Below are positions 8,724 to 17,306 of a DNA stretch of 64,000 bases, piece by piece. Source of the DNA: a candidate division LCP-89 bacterium B3_LCP (GTDB lineage: Bacteria; Electryoneota; B3-LCP); NCBI GenBank assembly GCA_005223185.1, contig NJBN01000003.1:186001-250000 (forward strand), read 5' to 3'. The position numbers and the translations under genes are program-made. How positions within the stretch are numbered: position 1 is the first letter of the stretch; each line of letters starts with the position of its first letter. Under the pieces are notes generated by a model, which saw only the letters and a list, made by a program, of their open reading frames with translations, was not told the origin of the DNA and made no database searches.

Positions 8724-9320
8724 GAGGTTTTTGGGGGATTTGTTTTGGGGATTTTTTACATTTCCAGTTGGCGACAGATTTGACGAAGGTGGCTTTACCT
8801 TTCAGCACGAAAGTGACAAATTTTTTGACTCCCCCGCACGAAACTTGAAATTACGACATATCTGACGTTTTTGGGGTTTATGTGATTGTTTTTCAACTGG
8901 TTTAGGTTGTTAGTCATTTTTGTCGTCATTGACATAAGTGTCGTTGTCAAGAAGATGGTTTCAGGGGTTGGGGATTAGAAAGATGGCGCAAGAAAGGAAG
9001 GCTCCTGTATATAATATACAACAATATTAGGCGAGATGCAAGGGAAGAGTGGGGGAAGTTAGGGAGCGTCAGGTCACACCCGCCTTCGGCGTCCAAGATC
9101 TGACACAACACTAAAAGAAGTCAGGAGTAGTTGGATCCCCCCTTTGTTCCCCCTTGACAAGGGGGATACACAAAAGCCCGCCTTTTCTCAAAGGGAGTAA
9201 GGGGGATTAGTTTGAATAGCGGTGGATTTATTTAAGTGAAACCCTACCCTGAAGAAGGCGGGACATCCTAGTGATGATTGAATTTTACACCTAATTTTAA
9301 TGATTGTTGTAAATTATTGC
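8724..9320. other. Non-coding stretch with inverted repeats
   Basis: No credible gene is seen. The sequence is AT-rich with scattered G/C-rich palindromes. It separates the housekeeping pyr operon from the three-gene methyltransferase/ATPase cluster and probably marks an insertion boundary. CACCCGCCTTCGGCG near 9070 and GAAGGCGGGA near 9252 are opposed partial copies of one motif. Confidence 0.5.
9134..9208. repeat. Imperfect inverted repeat, MITE-like
   Basis: ATCCCCCCTTTGTTCCCCCTT at one end is answered by AAAGGGAGTAAGGGGGAT at the other. An inner palindrome CCCCCTT-GAC-AAGGGGG is at 9149-9165. The size (about 75 bases) and terminal symmetry resemble a short non-autonomous repeat. Confidence 0.55.
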
Positions 9321-9349
9321 TTGCGTTTATTGGTTTTTCAGGTTATATT
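9321..9349 (+). promoter_or_regulatory. Promoter of the methyltransferase/ATPase cluster
   Basis: TTGCGT, 17 bases, TATATT, ending 38 bases before the ATG at 9388. The spacing and -10 match the host-gene promoters. Confidence 0.5.
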
Positions 9350-9387
9350 CCAATAGTCGAAAGCGGCACAGAAAAATAGATTAAATT

Positions 9388-10218
9388 ATGAATAATCAAT
9401 CTGATAGTGTTGAATTTGAAATTTATTCAAAATTCGATCATGAAAATGTCAGAGGAGAAATCCATCTCGATGATGCTTACAAGTTTCTTAGAAAGTTTGA
9501 AGATGATGTAGCAGGAATTATCTTCCTTGATCCCCCTTTCAATTTAGGTAAAGACTATGGCAACGGAAAAAAGCAAGACAGGAAACCACGGGGTGAATAT
9601 ATATCTTGGTTGAACACACTTATCACAGAGAGCGAGAGAGTATTAAAACCGGGAGGTGCACTGTATATTTATCACCTTCCTAGCGTGGCGACACAGATCA
9701 CGGGCTTACTTAATGAGTTGCTACAATTTAGACATTGGATCGCTGTATCAATGAAGAACACGTTTGTTCGAGGACAATGGCTTTATCCGGCACACTATGC
9801 GTTGCTGTATTACACAAAGGGAGCACCAAGTCATTTTAACAGGCCAAAACTGAATCCAATAAAGTGTAAGCACTGCAACTCTTATATAAAGGACTACGGT
9901 GGATATAAGAAGATAATTGAAAGAAATGGTATAAACCTCAGCGATATTTGGGATGACCTGAGCCCGGTGCGCCATAACAGTACAAAAACTCGCTCGGCGA
10001 ACGAATTGCCAGTGAAGCTCTTAGAGCGCATTGTAACAATAAGCGGAACCGTCGGAGAGCTTTACATTGATCCATTTGCGGGCAGTGGAAATGGCATACT
10101 AGCTGCTTTAAAGGCAGGGATGCACTTCTCAGCCTGTGACAATGAGGAACAATATTGTTTTCTTATATCTGAAAGAATTCAGGAAGAATTAGAAGAAGGC
10201 GTAGGTATTTCGTTATGA
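9388..10218 (+). CDS. Site-specific DNA methyltransferase (N4/N6, DPPF type)
   Basis: 276 aa. Catalytic motif IV DPPF is at 48-51 and the SAM-binding FAGSGNG is at 230-236, so the motif order is the beta-class arrangement (PF01555-like, as in MboII- or RsrI-type enzymes). DPPY/F enzymes methylate the exocyclic amine of adenine or cytosine. A CKHCNSY pair may be a remnant zinc knuckle. The short length leaves only a small target-recognition region. The next gene starts inside its stop (ATGA overlap at 10215), so the two proteins are made together. No restriction endonuclease motif is seen in it. Confidence 0.9.
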   Translation: MNNQSDSVEFEIYSKFDHENVRGEIHLDDAYKFLRKFEDDVAGIIFLDPPFNLGKDYGNGKKQDRKPRGEYISWLNTLITESERVLKPGGALYIYHLPSVATQITGLLNELLQFRHWIAVSMKNTFVRGQWLYPAHYALLYYTKGAPSHFNRPKLNPIKCKHCNSYIKDYGGYKKIIERNGINLSDIWDDLSPVRHNSTKTRSANELPVKLLERIVTISGTVGELYIDPFAGSGNGILAALKAGMHFSACDNEEQYCFLISERIQEELEEGVGISL

Positions 10219-11567
10219 TTAATGCTAATGCAAATCCGGAAAAGAGATTCTTTATTGATCTGATAGTTCGCGATATCTCTTTGGTCGATGCAATCTTAGA
10301 TCTAATAGACAATGCTATTGATTCCCTTGTTCGCACAAAGGACATCGATCTATACAAAGATTTTAAGAGCACGGACGATTCATCAGATACCTCCCTTGCG
10401 AAGATAGATATTAAATATTCTAAGGATCAATTTTCAATTGAAGATAATTGTGGTGGTATCACATTTGAAAGTGCGCGAGATGAAGTTTTTCGATTTGGTC
10501 ACCCGGATCCGCATAACAGGTTTTCATTGAGTGTTTTCGGTATAGGAATGAAACGTGCAATTTTCAAGATTGGGGGTCAAATTAATATTGAATCACACGC
10601 TTTAGATAGTGGCTTTAGAATGGACATGAAGGTTGCAGAATGGCTTGAGGATACAAAACCAGAATGGACAATTCCAATTCATAGAGTGGGAGGCGAAGCG
10701 GATGAAACAAAAACGGGCACAAAGATTAAAATAACAGATCTAAGGGATGAAATACGTACTCTTACCGAAACTCCAGTAACTGAGAATAGATTAATAAGAA
10801 TGATTCAAGATACATATCCCTTCCATTTGGGTAAACATATTAGAATTTTTGTGAATGGCAAAGAGGTGGAGGTTGTGGATCTAACTTTTGGTAAGTCAGA
10901 CTATATAGAACCTGCTGAGGAATCTTGGGATGATAATAGTGTTAACGCGCGATTAATATGTGGATTATTACCGCACGATGACGATAAATGGAGCTGGGAA
11001 AGATCAGGATGGTACATAGTATGTAATGGGCGTGTGATAGTGAACGCAGACAAGTCTCCACTTACAGGATGGGAGGAGCTTCTACCACTATTTATGCCAA
11101 AACACAGAGGTTTTTTAGGAATAGTATTTTTCGTTTCAGATGAACCTGAAAACCTTCCGTGGAATACAACAAAACGTGGTATCAACACAGAGTCAGCTGT
11201 TTTCATCCGTGCTCAGAAAAGAATGATCACAGCATCACGACTAGTACTGAAACATCAAAACAAACTATATGAAAGTTCGGTAAGTGGCGAACCAAAGGTA
11301 AATCTGAAAGAAATTACAGGTGAGCTCAAAGCAATTAGCGCTACCACCCTAGCTGCAACTAGCGTTACACTTGCAAGCCCAGATGGTAGAAAGTCACTTG
11401 AGTGGAAGCCGCCTATCAAACAGCAAGTATATAGTAGTGTTCAATTCTCCGTCAAAGCAGAGGAGATGGAAAGTGCGAAGAGTAGAATTGGACGTAAAAG
11501 TATGTCTAATAAGGCAGTAGGAGAGTATGTATTCAAATATTATCTAGATAGGGAGTGTTCGGAATAG
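10215..11567 (+). CDS. GHKL/MORC-like ATPase
   Basis: 450 aa. The Bergerat ATP-binding fold is clear: DLIDNAIDSL at 29-38 (Mg-binding Asn33), IEDNCGG at 75-81 (Asp77) and FGIGMKRA at 108-115 (lid glycines). The Hsp90/MutL/MORC type of fold is followed by an S5-like region (PWNTTKRGINTES). Prokaryotic MORC-like ATPases are known neighbours of restriction-modification genes. Here the ATPase sits between a DNA methyltransferase and an unrecognised protein, with overlaps on both sides. Its task is probably ATP-driven clamping or sensing on DNA; that is inference. No nuclease motif is visible in it. Confidence 0.85.
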   Translation: MINANANPEKRFFIDLIVRDISLVDAILDLIDNAIDSLVRTKDIDLYKDFKSTDDSSDTSLAKIDIKYSKDQFSIEDNCGGITFESARDEVFRFGHPDPHNRFSLSVFGIGMKRAIFKIGGQINIESHALDSGFRMDMKVAEWLEDTKPEWTIPIHRVGGEADETKTGTKIKITDLRDEIRTLTETPVTENRLIRMIQDTYPFHLGKHIRIFVNGKEVEVVDLTFGKSDYIEPAEESWDDNSVNARLICGLLPHDDDKWSWERSGWYIVCNGRVIVNADKSPLTGWEELLPLFMPKHRGFLGIVFFVSDEPENLPWNTTKRGINTESAVFIRAQKRMITASRLVLKHQNKLYESSVSGEPKVNLKEITGELKAISATTLAATSVTLASPDGRKSLEWKPPIKQQVYSSVQFSVKAEEMESAKSRIGRKSMSNKAVGEYVFKYYLDRECSE

Positions 11568-12544
11568 TGACTCGAAACAGCAGTTCATTAAAGGTACCCT
11601 ACAATCTACGACCATGTAAACAGGTAGAACGGCGGATGATGATACATGTCTTTCAACAAATGGCTGACTTCGGTTTTCCAATTTCGACTTATAAGTATGC
11701 GGGATTCGGTGCATTCTTTTTTGTGGATTTCATTCTTTTTCGGACGTTGCTTGGTATCAACGATATGGTCAGCATTGAGGACGATGCGAGTATTAAAAGT
11801 CGTGTTAAATTTAATCTGCCATTTAAGGACCTAGAGCTATTCGATAAATCGGCGACGGAGTACATTTCCCAGATAGATAAAGATACAAAACATATTCTTT
11901 GGTTAGACTATGACAAACCTATAAGCCACGAAAGATTGATGGATATCCAAGATGCCGCTGGTCTATTATCGACAGGATCCATTATAATCGCAACCTTCAA
12001 CGTTGATTTTGAAAAAGCAGATGATGATAGATTAGAAAACATACCTTTGGAAAGAAAGGCAAGTGCATGGTATGGTTTATTCCGAGATGAGTGTGGCAAT
12101 CTTCTTGATCCGTCAGTTTCAAAGGGTGATTTTCAGTCTTCGGATATTCATAAACAAACTCAGTGGGTAGTTGAAAATGCGATTCTTGCTGGTACAAATA
12201 TGAGAAACAATAATGTGAGCTATGAACCTCTTTTCAATTTTATCTACGCAGACGGGCATGAGATGTTGACCATCGGTGGTATCATCTGTTCAAAGGATGA
12301 TAAAATAAGACTTAGACAATTAGATTCGGGATATTTTTCGTTCGTTCGCCGAGAATTCAGAAAAAGTCCTTATAGGATTGATGTCCCCGTATTTACACAA
12401 AAGGAAAGGCTCTATATCGATTCAAATATGCCTTGTGAGCCTGGCTGGCTACCTACGGAATTCGAAATTGATCCTAAAAAAATAAATCACTATTCTGAGA
12501 TCTATCGATACTGTCCTCGGTATGCAGAATTATTGTTAATTTAA
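11555..12544 (+). CDS. Unrecognised Rossmann-like protein of the MTase-MORC cluster
   Basis: About 329 aa from the GTG at 11555, or 325 aa from the GTG at 11567 that follows the upstream stop. I do not recognise the family. The N-terminal half has segments in the order expected of a class I SAM-binding fold: KYAGFGAFFFVDF, then VSIEDD (acidic strand end), then FDKSATEYI, then ILWLDYDKP. The C-terminal half is rich in aromatic and charged residues and ends RYCPRYAELLLI. No signal peptide or membrane segment is seen. Strict coupling to the ATPase gene says it works in the same complex, perhaps as target-binding or effector subunit. Function unknown. Confidence 0.75.
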   Translation: MFGIVTRNSSSLKVPYNLRPCKQVERRMMIHVFQQMADFGFPISTYKYAGFGAFFFVDFILFRTLLGINDMVSIEDDASIKSRVKFNLPFKDLELFDKSATEYISQIDKDTKHILWLDYDKPISHERLMDIQDAAGLLSTGSIIIATFNVDFEKADDDRLENIPLERKASAWYGLFRDECGNLLDPSVSKGDFQSSDIHKQTQWVVENAILAGTNMRNNNVSYEPLFNFIYADGHEMLTIGGIICSKDDKIRLRQLDSGYFSFVRREFRKSPYRIDVPVFTQKERLYIDSNMPCEPGWLPTEFEIDPKKINHYSEIYRYCPRYAELLLI

Positions 12545-12629
12545 GTTGGAATATCACATAAATCGCGTCCTCCCGCAACCGAACTCCAACCCCTGAATCC
12601 CGAATCCTGACCCCCACAAATTATCCCGA

Positions 12630-12659
12630 CAAAAAAAGCGCCCCCCGAAGGGAGCGCTT
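12630..12659 (-). terminator. Terminator after the 1354-aa protein gene
   Basis: On the minus strand AAGCGC-bulge-CCC / GGG-GCGCTT hairpin followed by seven T's, 45 bases past the stop at 12704. In the other direction it also faces the end of the three-gene cluster. Confidence 0.8.
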
Positions 12660-12667
12660 AACTATCT

Positions 12668-12703
12668 TCTTGCATCTTGCATCATGCAACATGCAACATG
12701 CAT
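12668..12703. repeat. Short tandem ATGCA/TTGCA repeats
   Basis: Several near-copies of CTTGCATC and ATGCAACATGCAAC lie directly after the stop of the 1354-aa gene. Function unknown; possibly slippage. Confidence 0.5.
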
Positions 12704-15700
12704 CTACTTAACCAGCACCATCTTACCCGTGGCGGTGAATTCACCTGCATCCATTCGATAGAAGTACAATCCCGAAGCAAGATCACCTGCCTGGAAGGTG
12801 ACGTCATGGAAGCCGGCTTGCCGTATGCCATTAACCAGTTCCGTTACCATTCTCCCCTGCAGATCGTAAATCGTTATTCTTACCTGCGACGCCACTGGCA
12901 ACCCGAAACGAATCGTGGTCTGCGGGTTGAAGGGATTGGGGTAAGCGCCATTCAGGGAGAAACTGAGAGGAATTTCTGCACCAGCCAGCGGATCAGTTAA
13001 CCAGGGATCGAAACTCTCCCCGCTGTTCGCCCATCCTTCTGTCCAATCGTTACCCTCTACGATTACGCAGTCTGATTTGGTGAACTCGAAATGATCGCTA
13101 TTCAAAATAGTATCAGGGTACACGCCCACGTAACCATTGTAGTAATACAATCCAGATGGAGCACCATCAGGCACGTTTTGAGTCCTATCGCGCTCAATCG
13201 ATACACTGCCGGGAAGCGTAAGATTGACGGGACCAATTAGCGGCCCGAAAGGATTACCATTAGGAAGGGTTACATTCGTCCACACATCAAAAGTCTGTGG
13301 TTCTGGATCGTTGTTATTCACGTTGATGTTGAAGCGGAAACTGCCGCCGGTGGGTGGTATTGTGATGGGAGGATCAAAGGGTGTAAGCACAACGCTAACT
13401 ACTGGTCCTACCGCTTCCGTTGTAGAAATTGCGAATGCCATTATACCCTTTCCACAGGCAAAGTCAATGGTATCTAGATTTGTATAACAGTGCTCATTGA
13501 CTGTTCCGCCATTAGTGGAATCCACCATATCATCCCAAATATTGGTGGGTGTCCCATGTATGTCCCAATTACTCTGGAGTTGATCATGTCGGCAAAGGAA
13601 CCAGGGGACCGAACCGCTAGTGCCAGCTCCAACTATAGTCACCGCGTGTCCTCCATCGAATTCTCCATCATCATTTAGCCAACGCACGGCAAGCTCGACA
13701 GACGCTTCATTTGACAGTTCATCGAAGATCCAATTGGTTAAAGATGTACCCGGAACATTATTGACGACTGAGGTGGCACTTCCCACATTTACATTGGTAT
13801 TTGGTAAATAGAGAGGATAGCCGGAAAAGCCAACTCTATTTTTATGCTTTATGTCAATCTGGCCATCTAGATTATTGGTGTCGATGTATTCGAGCAATCC
13901 CTCAATCCAATCTTGCGTACCCACCCCAGGTGGAACCGTTGGCCACGGATTCCATCCGCAGTGAGGATGGCGATCCATGTCTTCATCGAATTGGTAAACC
14001 AGGAATTGGGGCCAATACATGTTGCGGACAGCAGAGTGATGGTCATGTGGTATATTGATGCCGAAGTATTCTTCCAGGTATTGCAGACTATTGGCTGCTG
14101 CTGCAGTAGCGCACTGACAGCTATCCTGTTCTATATTCGTAACGAGTGTATGTCCCCATTGCAAGTTGACCACGGGGGGTTCGGGTACGAACTGATAGAC
14201 TGAAGGATCCACCATAGTTGGAATAGTCGTAACTGCGGTATCAAAGCCTTGAGCGTTGTATTCCCAATCCCCGACATCCCAGGGAATCCCACTTGGTATC
14301 TCGCTGAAGTCCATTACGACTTCTCCCGCTAATCCTGCGTAAAAGTACAAAGAAGAGTAAGTGCTATCTTGGTCAAAGACAAGTCCCATGCATATCTCAG
14401 GGTAAAGGGATTCAGCATCGATGATCACATTGCGGATGACCCAGCTCGTGTCAATCGCCGCATTCAGATATCCAAAGGGAACGCCGGTCGCGGCAGAAAT
14501 GGCCGCACAATTGATGACAGCCAAACCGTGATCCGAATCTATCTGGGTTGCTCCAGGGAAGGTGAAGTCAATCTGGTACAGGTCCAATCCCTGACCAGGC
14601 AGGATTTCTATATAAGGGGACGGTGTCGGTACCGGCAAGACTGCAACATAACCCCGACCGCTGGTCGGTTCAAACAGTCCCGAGCCGTCGTAAGTCATCT
14701 GGTAACCCTCACTTCCATCAGCATCCTCCATACCTGCAGTGGCGGATGGGAAGGGAAAGGCTGTCCCCGGAACGATGGACTTATATTCGAAAAAAATGGG
14801 CTTCGGATCGATGGCGACCTCAGAACCAACGGTCACTTCAAATGTGTAATAATCTTCCTGAACCGTAGAACCATAATGAGCAACGCTGTCCCACTGCACG
14901 GTGAAAGAGGTGTCGATAGGGTTGTAAGCGTAGTACACATGTCCGTGTTCAGACGGATCCAGATCGTCCCAATAAACGGCGATCAAGTTGTTCGGCTCAC
15001 TCGATGCAGGGATGGACTGGTTGACATGATACGCTGACGTTTGCGGGCTGAAGGACACCCAACCGTTGGAGCTGATATAGATCTCGCTGTAGGTCTCACC
15101 GAAGAATTCGACCTCAAAACCGATGTCAATCGGCCCCACCACCTGGTCATCGCCTGTTATGCCCGTATCGTAACACTCCAGGTAGGGAGGATCCGGGTTG
15201 GCGGGATTGGCTTCTACCCACTCAAATGGTTCTTCGACCAACCATGGGTCGTTCCCTTCTTCTGAAACCCAGAATGGAGGTAAAGGGTAAGGGGTGTTTA
15301 TGGGTGTTGCGGATATAAAACCCGATGCATTAAAAGGAATCACACTGTAGTGGTAAAATCCCTCTGCAATGGGTAAAGCATCCAGATAGCTGGTTGTCAT
15401 ACCAGCGAAATCTACAGTATCGGGATCCATGCCGTTATCACGGATGACGATGTATCCATCGATGCTACCCGGCGGGAAATAGCCTCCATGACCGCCCTCT
15501 TCGGGATTTGCCCAGGTTAAGATAACACCCTGGGTGGAATCGAAGACGGCGTCCAGATTATCCACGGGGGCGGGGACGTCCAGGCCTACCCAGGTGCTGG
15601 TATAATCGTGCGGGCCCGCGCCGCCGGAATCAGTTACGCAGTAAACGGCGAACTTATAGGGTTCCGGGGGAAGAGGGAGCGGGATGGGGATAGCCATCGC

Positions 15701-16768
15701 CTGGCCAGGACCAGAATTCGGAATAACCGCGTAGGATTCGCCATTGACAAGAACGACGACCGAATCGATGGTTGACAAAGGGGTGCCATTCAGAGCCTGA
15801 GTCGGATTGGTCCAGAAGAGTTCGACAGTCATGCTGGGTCCATAGGTGGCGCACATCAAGCTTTCAGGCGCTGCAGGTGCAAATTCGTCGTACTCCGGGT
15901 ACATCTCCAACTCGAAAAGAACGTCATGTGGTTCTCCCTGCGCGATGCCACCTATAGAGACTGGTTTACCAGAATTAGGCTCGAAACTTATCATAAAGAG
16001 CCCCCCCGCAAATTGGCTGCTCAAACCCGGCATAAAGGGTAGCTGGTAAGAGAATCCAGTGGCCTCTTTCTTAATCGGATCATACTGCACGATAGTGGTC
16101 TCAGGACTCCCACACTGGCAGAACAGCCATAACCAGGGGCCGTCCAATGCAAATTCATCCCAGGCCATGCCGGTAATCCCCCCCCATCCTCCATCACCGC
16201 CGCCGCCCACGGCCACACCATCCCGATTTATCTCGTAAATGGCTCCGGTGTAATTCGCCACCCAGAAGTGATCCAAAACCGGGTCGTAGGCCAGGGCGCG
16301 ATTGGGATTGAAGGGTCCGATGATGTTCATCTCCGGCGCTGGATTGCCATCAAAGTCCATGGCATAGATGGTATCGCAGCCGGAGCCGTAGAGGTATGTC
16401 CCGTCAGAGCACAGATCGCGCCATCCCCAGGGGTCCGTTCCGGGTTGATCATATTCACCGATATAAGCTCCCGTAGTATCCAGCATGTAAATCTTATTGG
16501 GCTGGTCGTCGTTGTTGCCGCCACTGATAAAAAATCTGCCCCAACCAAGAGGATCCCATGTACATCCAAAGATCTGGTAATCACTCGTTTGGGAGCTGAC
16601 GTTGTAGGAAGCCAGCAGATCCCACATTTCGTCCGTGGGCGGCGGGTTGTGGTTCACGGGACCGACGTAAGGCGCCTTATCGGCGTAGGGCTTGTCTATT
16701 TTACCGGCCTGAGCGAAAGCTGCTAAAACCAAAAGTAATCCGCATAAAACGATGATTAGATTTTTCAT
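12704..16768 (-). CDS. Large secreted multidomain protein with C39-like region and sorting domain
   Basis: 1354 aa. MKNLIIVLCGLLLVLAAFAQA is a signal peptide. Residues about 40-300 form a propeller-like region also found in the 464-aa protein downstream (shared WGWRDL, NRALAYD). FN3-like stretches follow at about 300-540 and a nidogen/GlyGly-like beta region (IYISSNGWVSF) at about 560-720. Around residue 880 CQCATAAAANSL, with GGHAVTIVGAG near 1040, looks like a papain/C39-like Cys and His pair. The last 90 residues (YPNPFNPQTTIRF...SGLYFYRM...GKMVLVK) are a type IX-like sorting domain. Predicted cell-surface or released protein; peptidase activity is a guess. It has a 215-base structured leader. 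Confidence 0.85.
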   Translation of the reverse strand: MKNLIIVLCGLLLVLAAFAQAGKIDKPYADKAPYVGPVNHNPPPTDEMWDLLASYNVSSQTSDYQIFGCTWDPLGWGRFFISGGNNDDQPNKIYMLDTTGAYIGEYDQPGTDPWGWRDLCSDGTYLYGSGCDTIYAMDFDGNPAPEMNIIGPFNPNRALAYDPVLDHFWVANYTGAIYEINRDGVAVGGGGDGGWGGITGMAWDEFALDGPWLWLFCQCGSPETTIVQYDPIKKEATGFSYQLPFMPGLSSQFAGGLFMISFEPNSGKPVSIGGIAQGEPHDVLFELEMYPEYDEFAPAAPESLMCATYGPSMTVELFWTNPTQALNGTPLSTIDSVVVLVNGESYAVIPNSGPGQAMAIPIPLPLPPEPYKFAVYCVTDSGGAGPHDYTSTWVGLDVPAPVDNLDAVFDSTQGVILTWANPEEGGHGGYFPPGSIDGYIVIRDNGMDPDTVDFAGMTTSYLDALPIAEGFYHYSVIPFNASGFISATPINTPYPLPPFWVSEEGNDPWLVEEPFEWVEANPANPDPPYLECYDTGITGDDQVVGPIDIGFEVEFFGETYSEIYISSNGWVSFSPQTSAYHVNQSIPASSEPNNLIAVYWDDLDPSEHGHVYYAYNPIDTSFTVQWDSVAHYGSTVQEDYYTFEVTVGSEVAIDPKPIFFEYKSIVPGTAFPFPSATAGMEDADGSEGYQMTYDGSGLFEPTSGRGYVAVLPVPTPSPYIEILPGQGLDLYQIDFTFPGATQIDSDHGLAVINCAAISAATGVPFGYLNAAIDTSWVIRNVIIDAESLYPEICMGLVFDQDSTYSSLYFYAGLAGEVVMDFSEIPSGIPWDVGDWEYNAQGFDTAVTTIPTMVDPSVYQFVPEPPVVNLQWGHTLVTNIEQDSCQCATAAAANSLQYLEEYFGINIPHDHHSAVRNMYWPQFLVYQFDEDMDRHPHCGWNPWPTVPPGVGTQDWIEGLLEYIDTNNLDGQIDIKHKNRVGFSGYPLYLPNTNVNVGSATSVVNNVPGTSLTNWIFDELSNEASVELAVRWLNDDGEFDGGHAVTIVGAGTSGSVPWFLCRHDQLQSNWDIHGTPTNIWDDMVDSTNGGTVNEHCYTNLDTIDFACGKGIMAFAISTTEAVGPVVSVVLTPFDPPITIPPTGGSFRFNINVNNNDPEPQTFDVWTNVTLPNGNPFGPLIGPVNLTLPGSVSIERDRTQNVPDGAPSGLYYYNGYVGVYPDTILNSDHFEFTKSDCVIVEGNDWTEGWANSGESFDPWLTDPLAGAEIPLSFSLNGAYPNPFNPQTTIRFGLPVASQVRITIYDLQGRMVTELVNGIRQAGFHDVTFQAGDLASGLYFYRMDAGEFTATGKMVLVK

Positions 16769-16985
16769 TTTTTTCTCCTCATATGTTACATTTGCATACT
16801 TCTTAAAATTTAAAAGGGCACAACCGGGTTCAGCTCCCCTCAGAGTATGAATCCGATTGTGCCTTCGTCAAGCAGGCTTTTAAACTGTCTTGGCAGGGTG
16901 ATCCACACCCTAGTGTGTCCTGTTTTTTCCTTACCGCATGTTAACCGCAGATTATTATAAAATCAATCGCAGTATTGTTACTTGT
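16769..16985 (-). promoter_or_regulatory. Structured 5' leader of the 1354-aa gene
   Basis: From the inferred start point near 16985 to the ATG. On the transcript, hairpin A (CACAC-TAGG-GTGTG, 16904-16917) and hairpin B (AGGGTG-TGGAT-CACCCT, 16895-16911) share bases and exclude each other. They are followed by an eleven-base stem (GGCACAATCGG / CCGGTTGTGCC, 16817-16863) with a U-rich tail (CTTTTAAATTTT). This is the layout of a switchable attenuator. It matches no riboswitch class I know. Confidence 0.5.
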
Positions 16986-16991
16986 TTCACT

Positions 16992-17020
16992 AATATAGTA
17001 AATTAATATGAGTGAGTCAA
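16992..17020 (-). promoter_or_regulatory. Promoter of the 1354-aa protein gene
   Basis: TTGACT, 17 bases, TATATT on the minus strand, about 215 bases before the ATG at 16768. Confidence 0.65.
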
Positions 17021-17058
17021 GTAAAATTTATCAAAAAAGCAAATATTTTATCATTGAC

Positions 17059-17086
17059 AAAAAAGGTAGCCTTCCGGCCGCCTTTT
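17059..17086 (-). terminator. Terminator downstream of a lost gene
   Basis: Transcript stem AAAGGCGGCC / GGCTACCTTT with one mismatch, followed by six T's. It lies just past the sorting-domain remnant at 17114-17149 and presumably ended that gene. Confidence 0.65.
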
Positions 17087-17113
17087 AACTGAATTTCAAG
17101 TACCGAATCCTTT

Positions 17114-17149
17114 CTACTTCATCAGCACCATTTTTCCTGATGCCTGGGC
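17114..17149 (-). pseudogene. Remnant 3' end of a sorting-domain gene
   Basis: The minus strand reads ASGKMVLMK-stop, the exact tail of the type IX-like sorting domains nearby, but upstream the frame does not continue. A terminator follows it. It is the leftover of a deleted surface-protein gene. Confidence 0.7.
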
Positions 17150-17243
17150 ACTTCACAGCTCTGCTGTAGGAAAGTGAGGAAGAGCTGTCCCAGAAAGATA
17201 AATGTCATTCCTGAGTATAGCGGAGAATCTCAAGTGAAGTCAT

Positions 17244-17274
17244 AAAAAAGGGCAGGGGAAACACCCCTGCCCTA
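17244..17274 (-). terminator. Palindromic repeat serving as terminator of the 464-aa gene
   Basis: Palindrome GGGCAGGGG-TGTTT-CCCCTGCCC on the transcript followed by TTTTTT. It is one copy of a dispersed palindrome family that ends in CCCTAC on its other strand. Confidence 0.7.
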
Positions 17275-17306
17275 CGGTTTATCGGTTTACTGTTTTCAGT
17301 AAACAA

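Noticed and set aside
8671-8865. 64-codon plus-strand frame in the pyr promoter region
   Set aside because: It overlaps the pyr promoter, has no ribosome site and reads as low-complexity protein.
12668-12703. CRISPR array
   Set aside because: The repeats are 6-8 bases without regular spacers. No array or cas gene was seen anywhere in the window.
16866-16917. c-di-GMP or TPP riboswitch in the leader of the 1354-aa gene
   Set aside because: Neither the GEMM core with its receptor nor the TPP consensus is present; only generic exclusive hairpins are supported.
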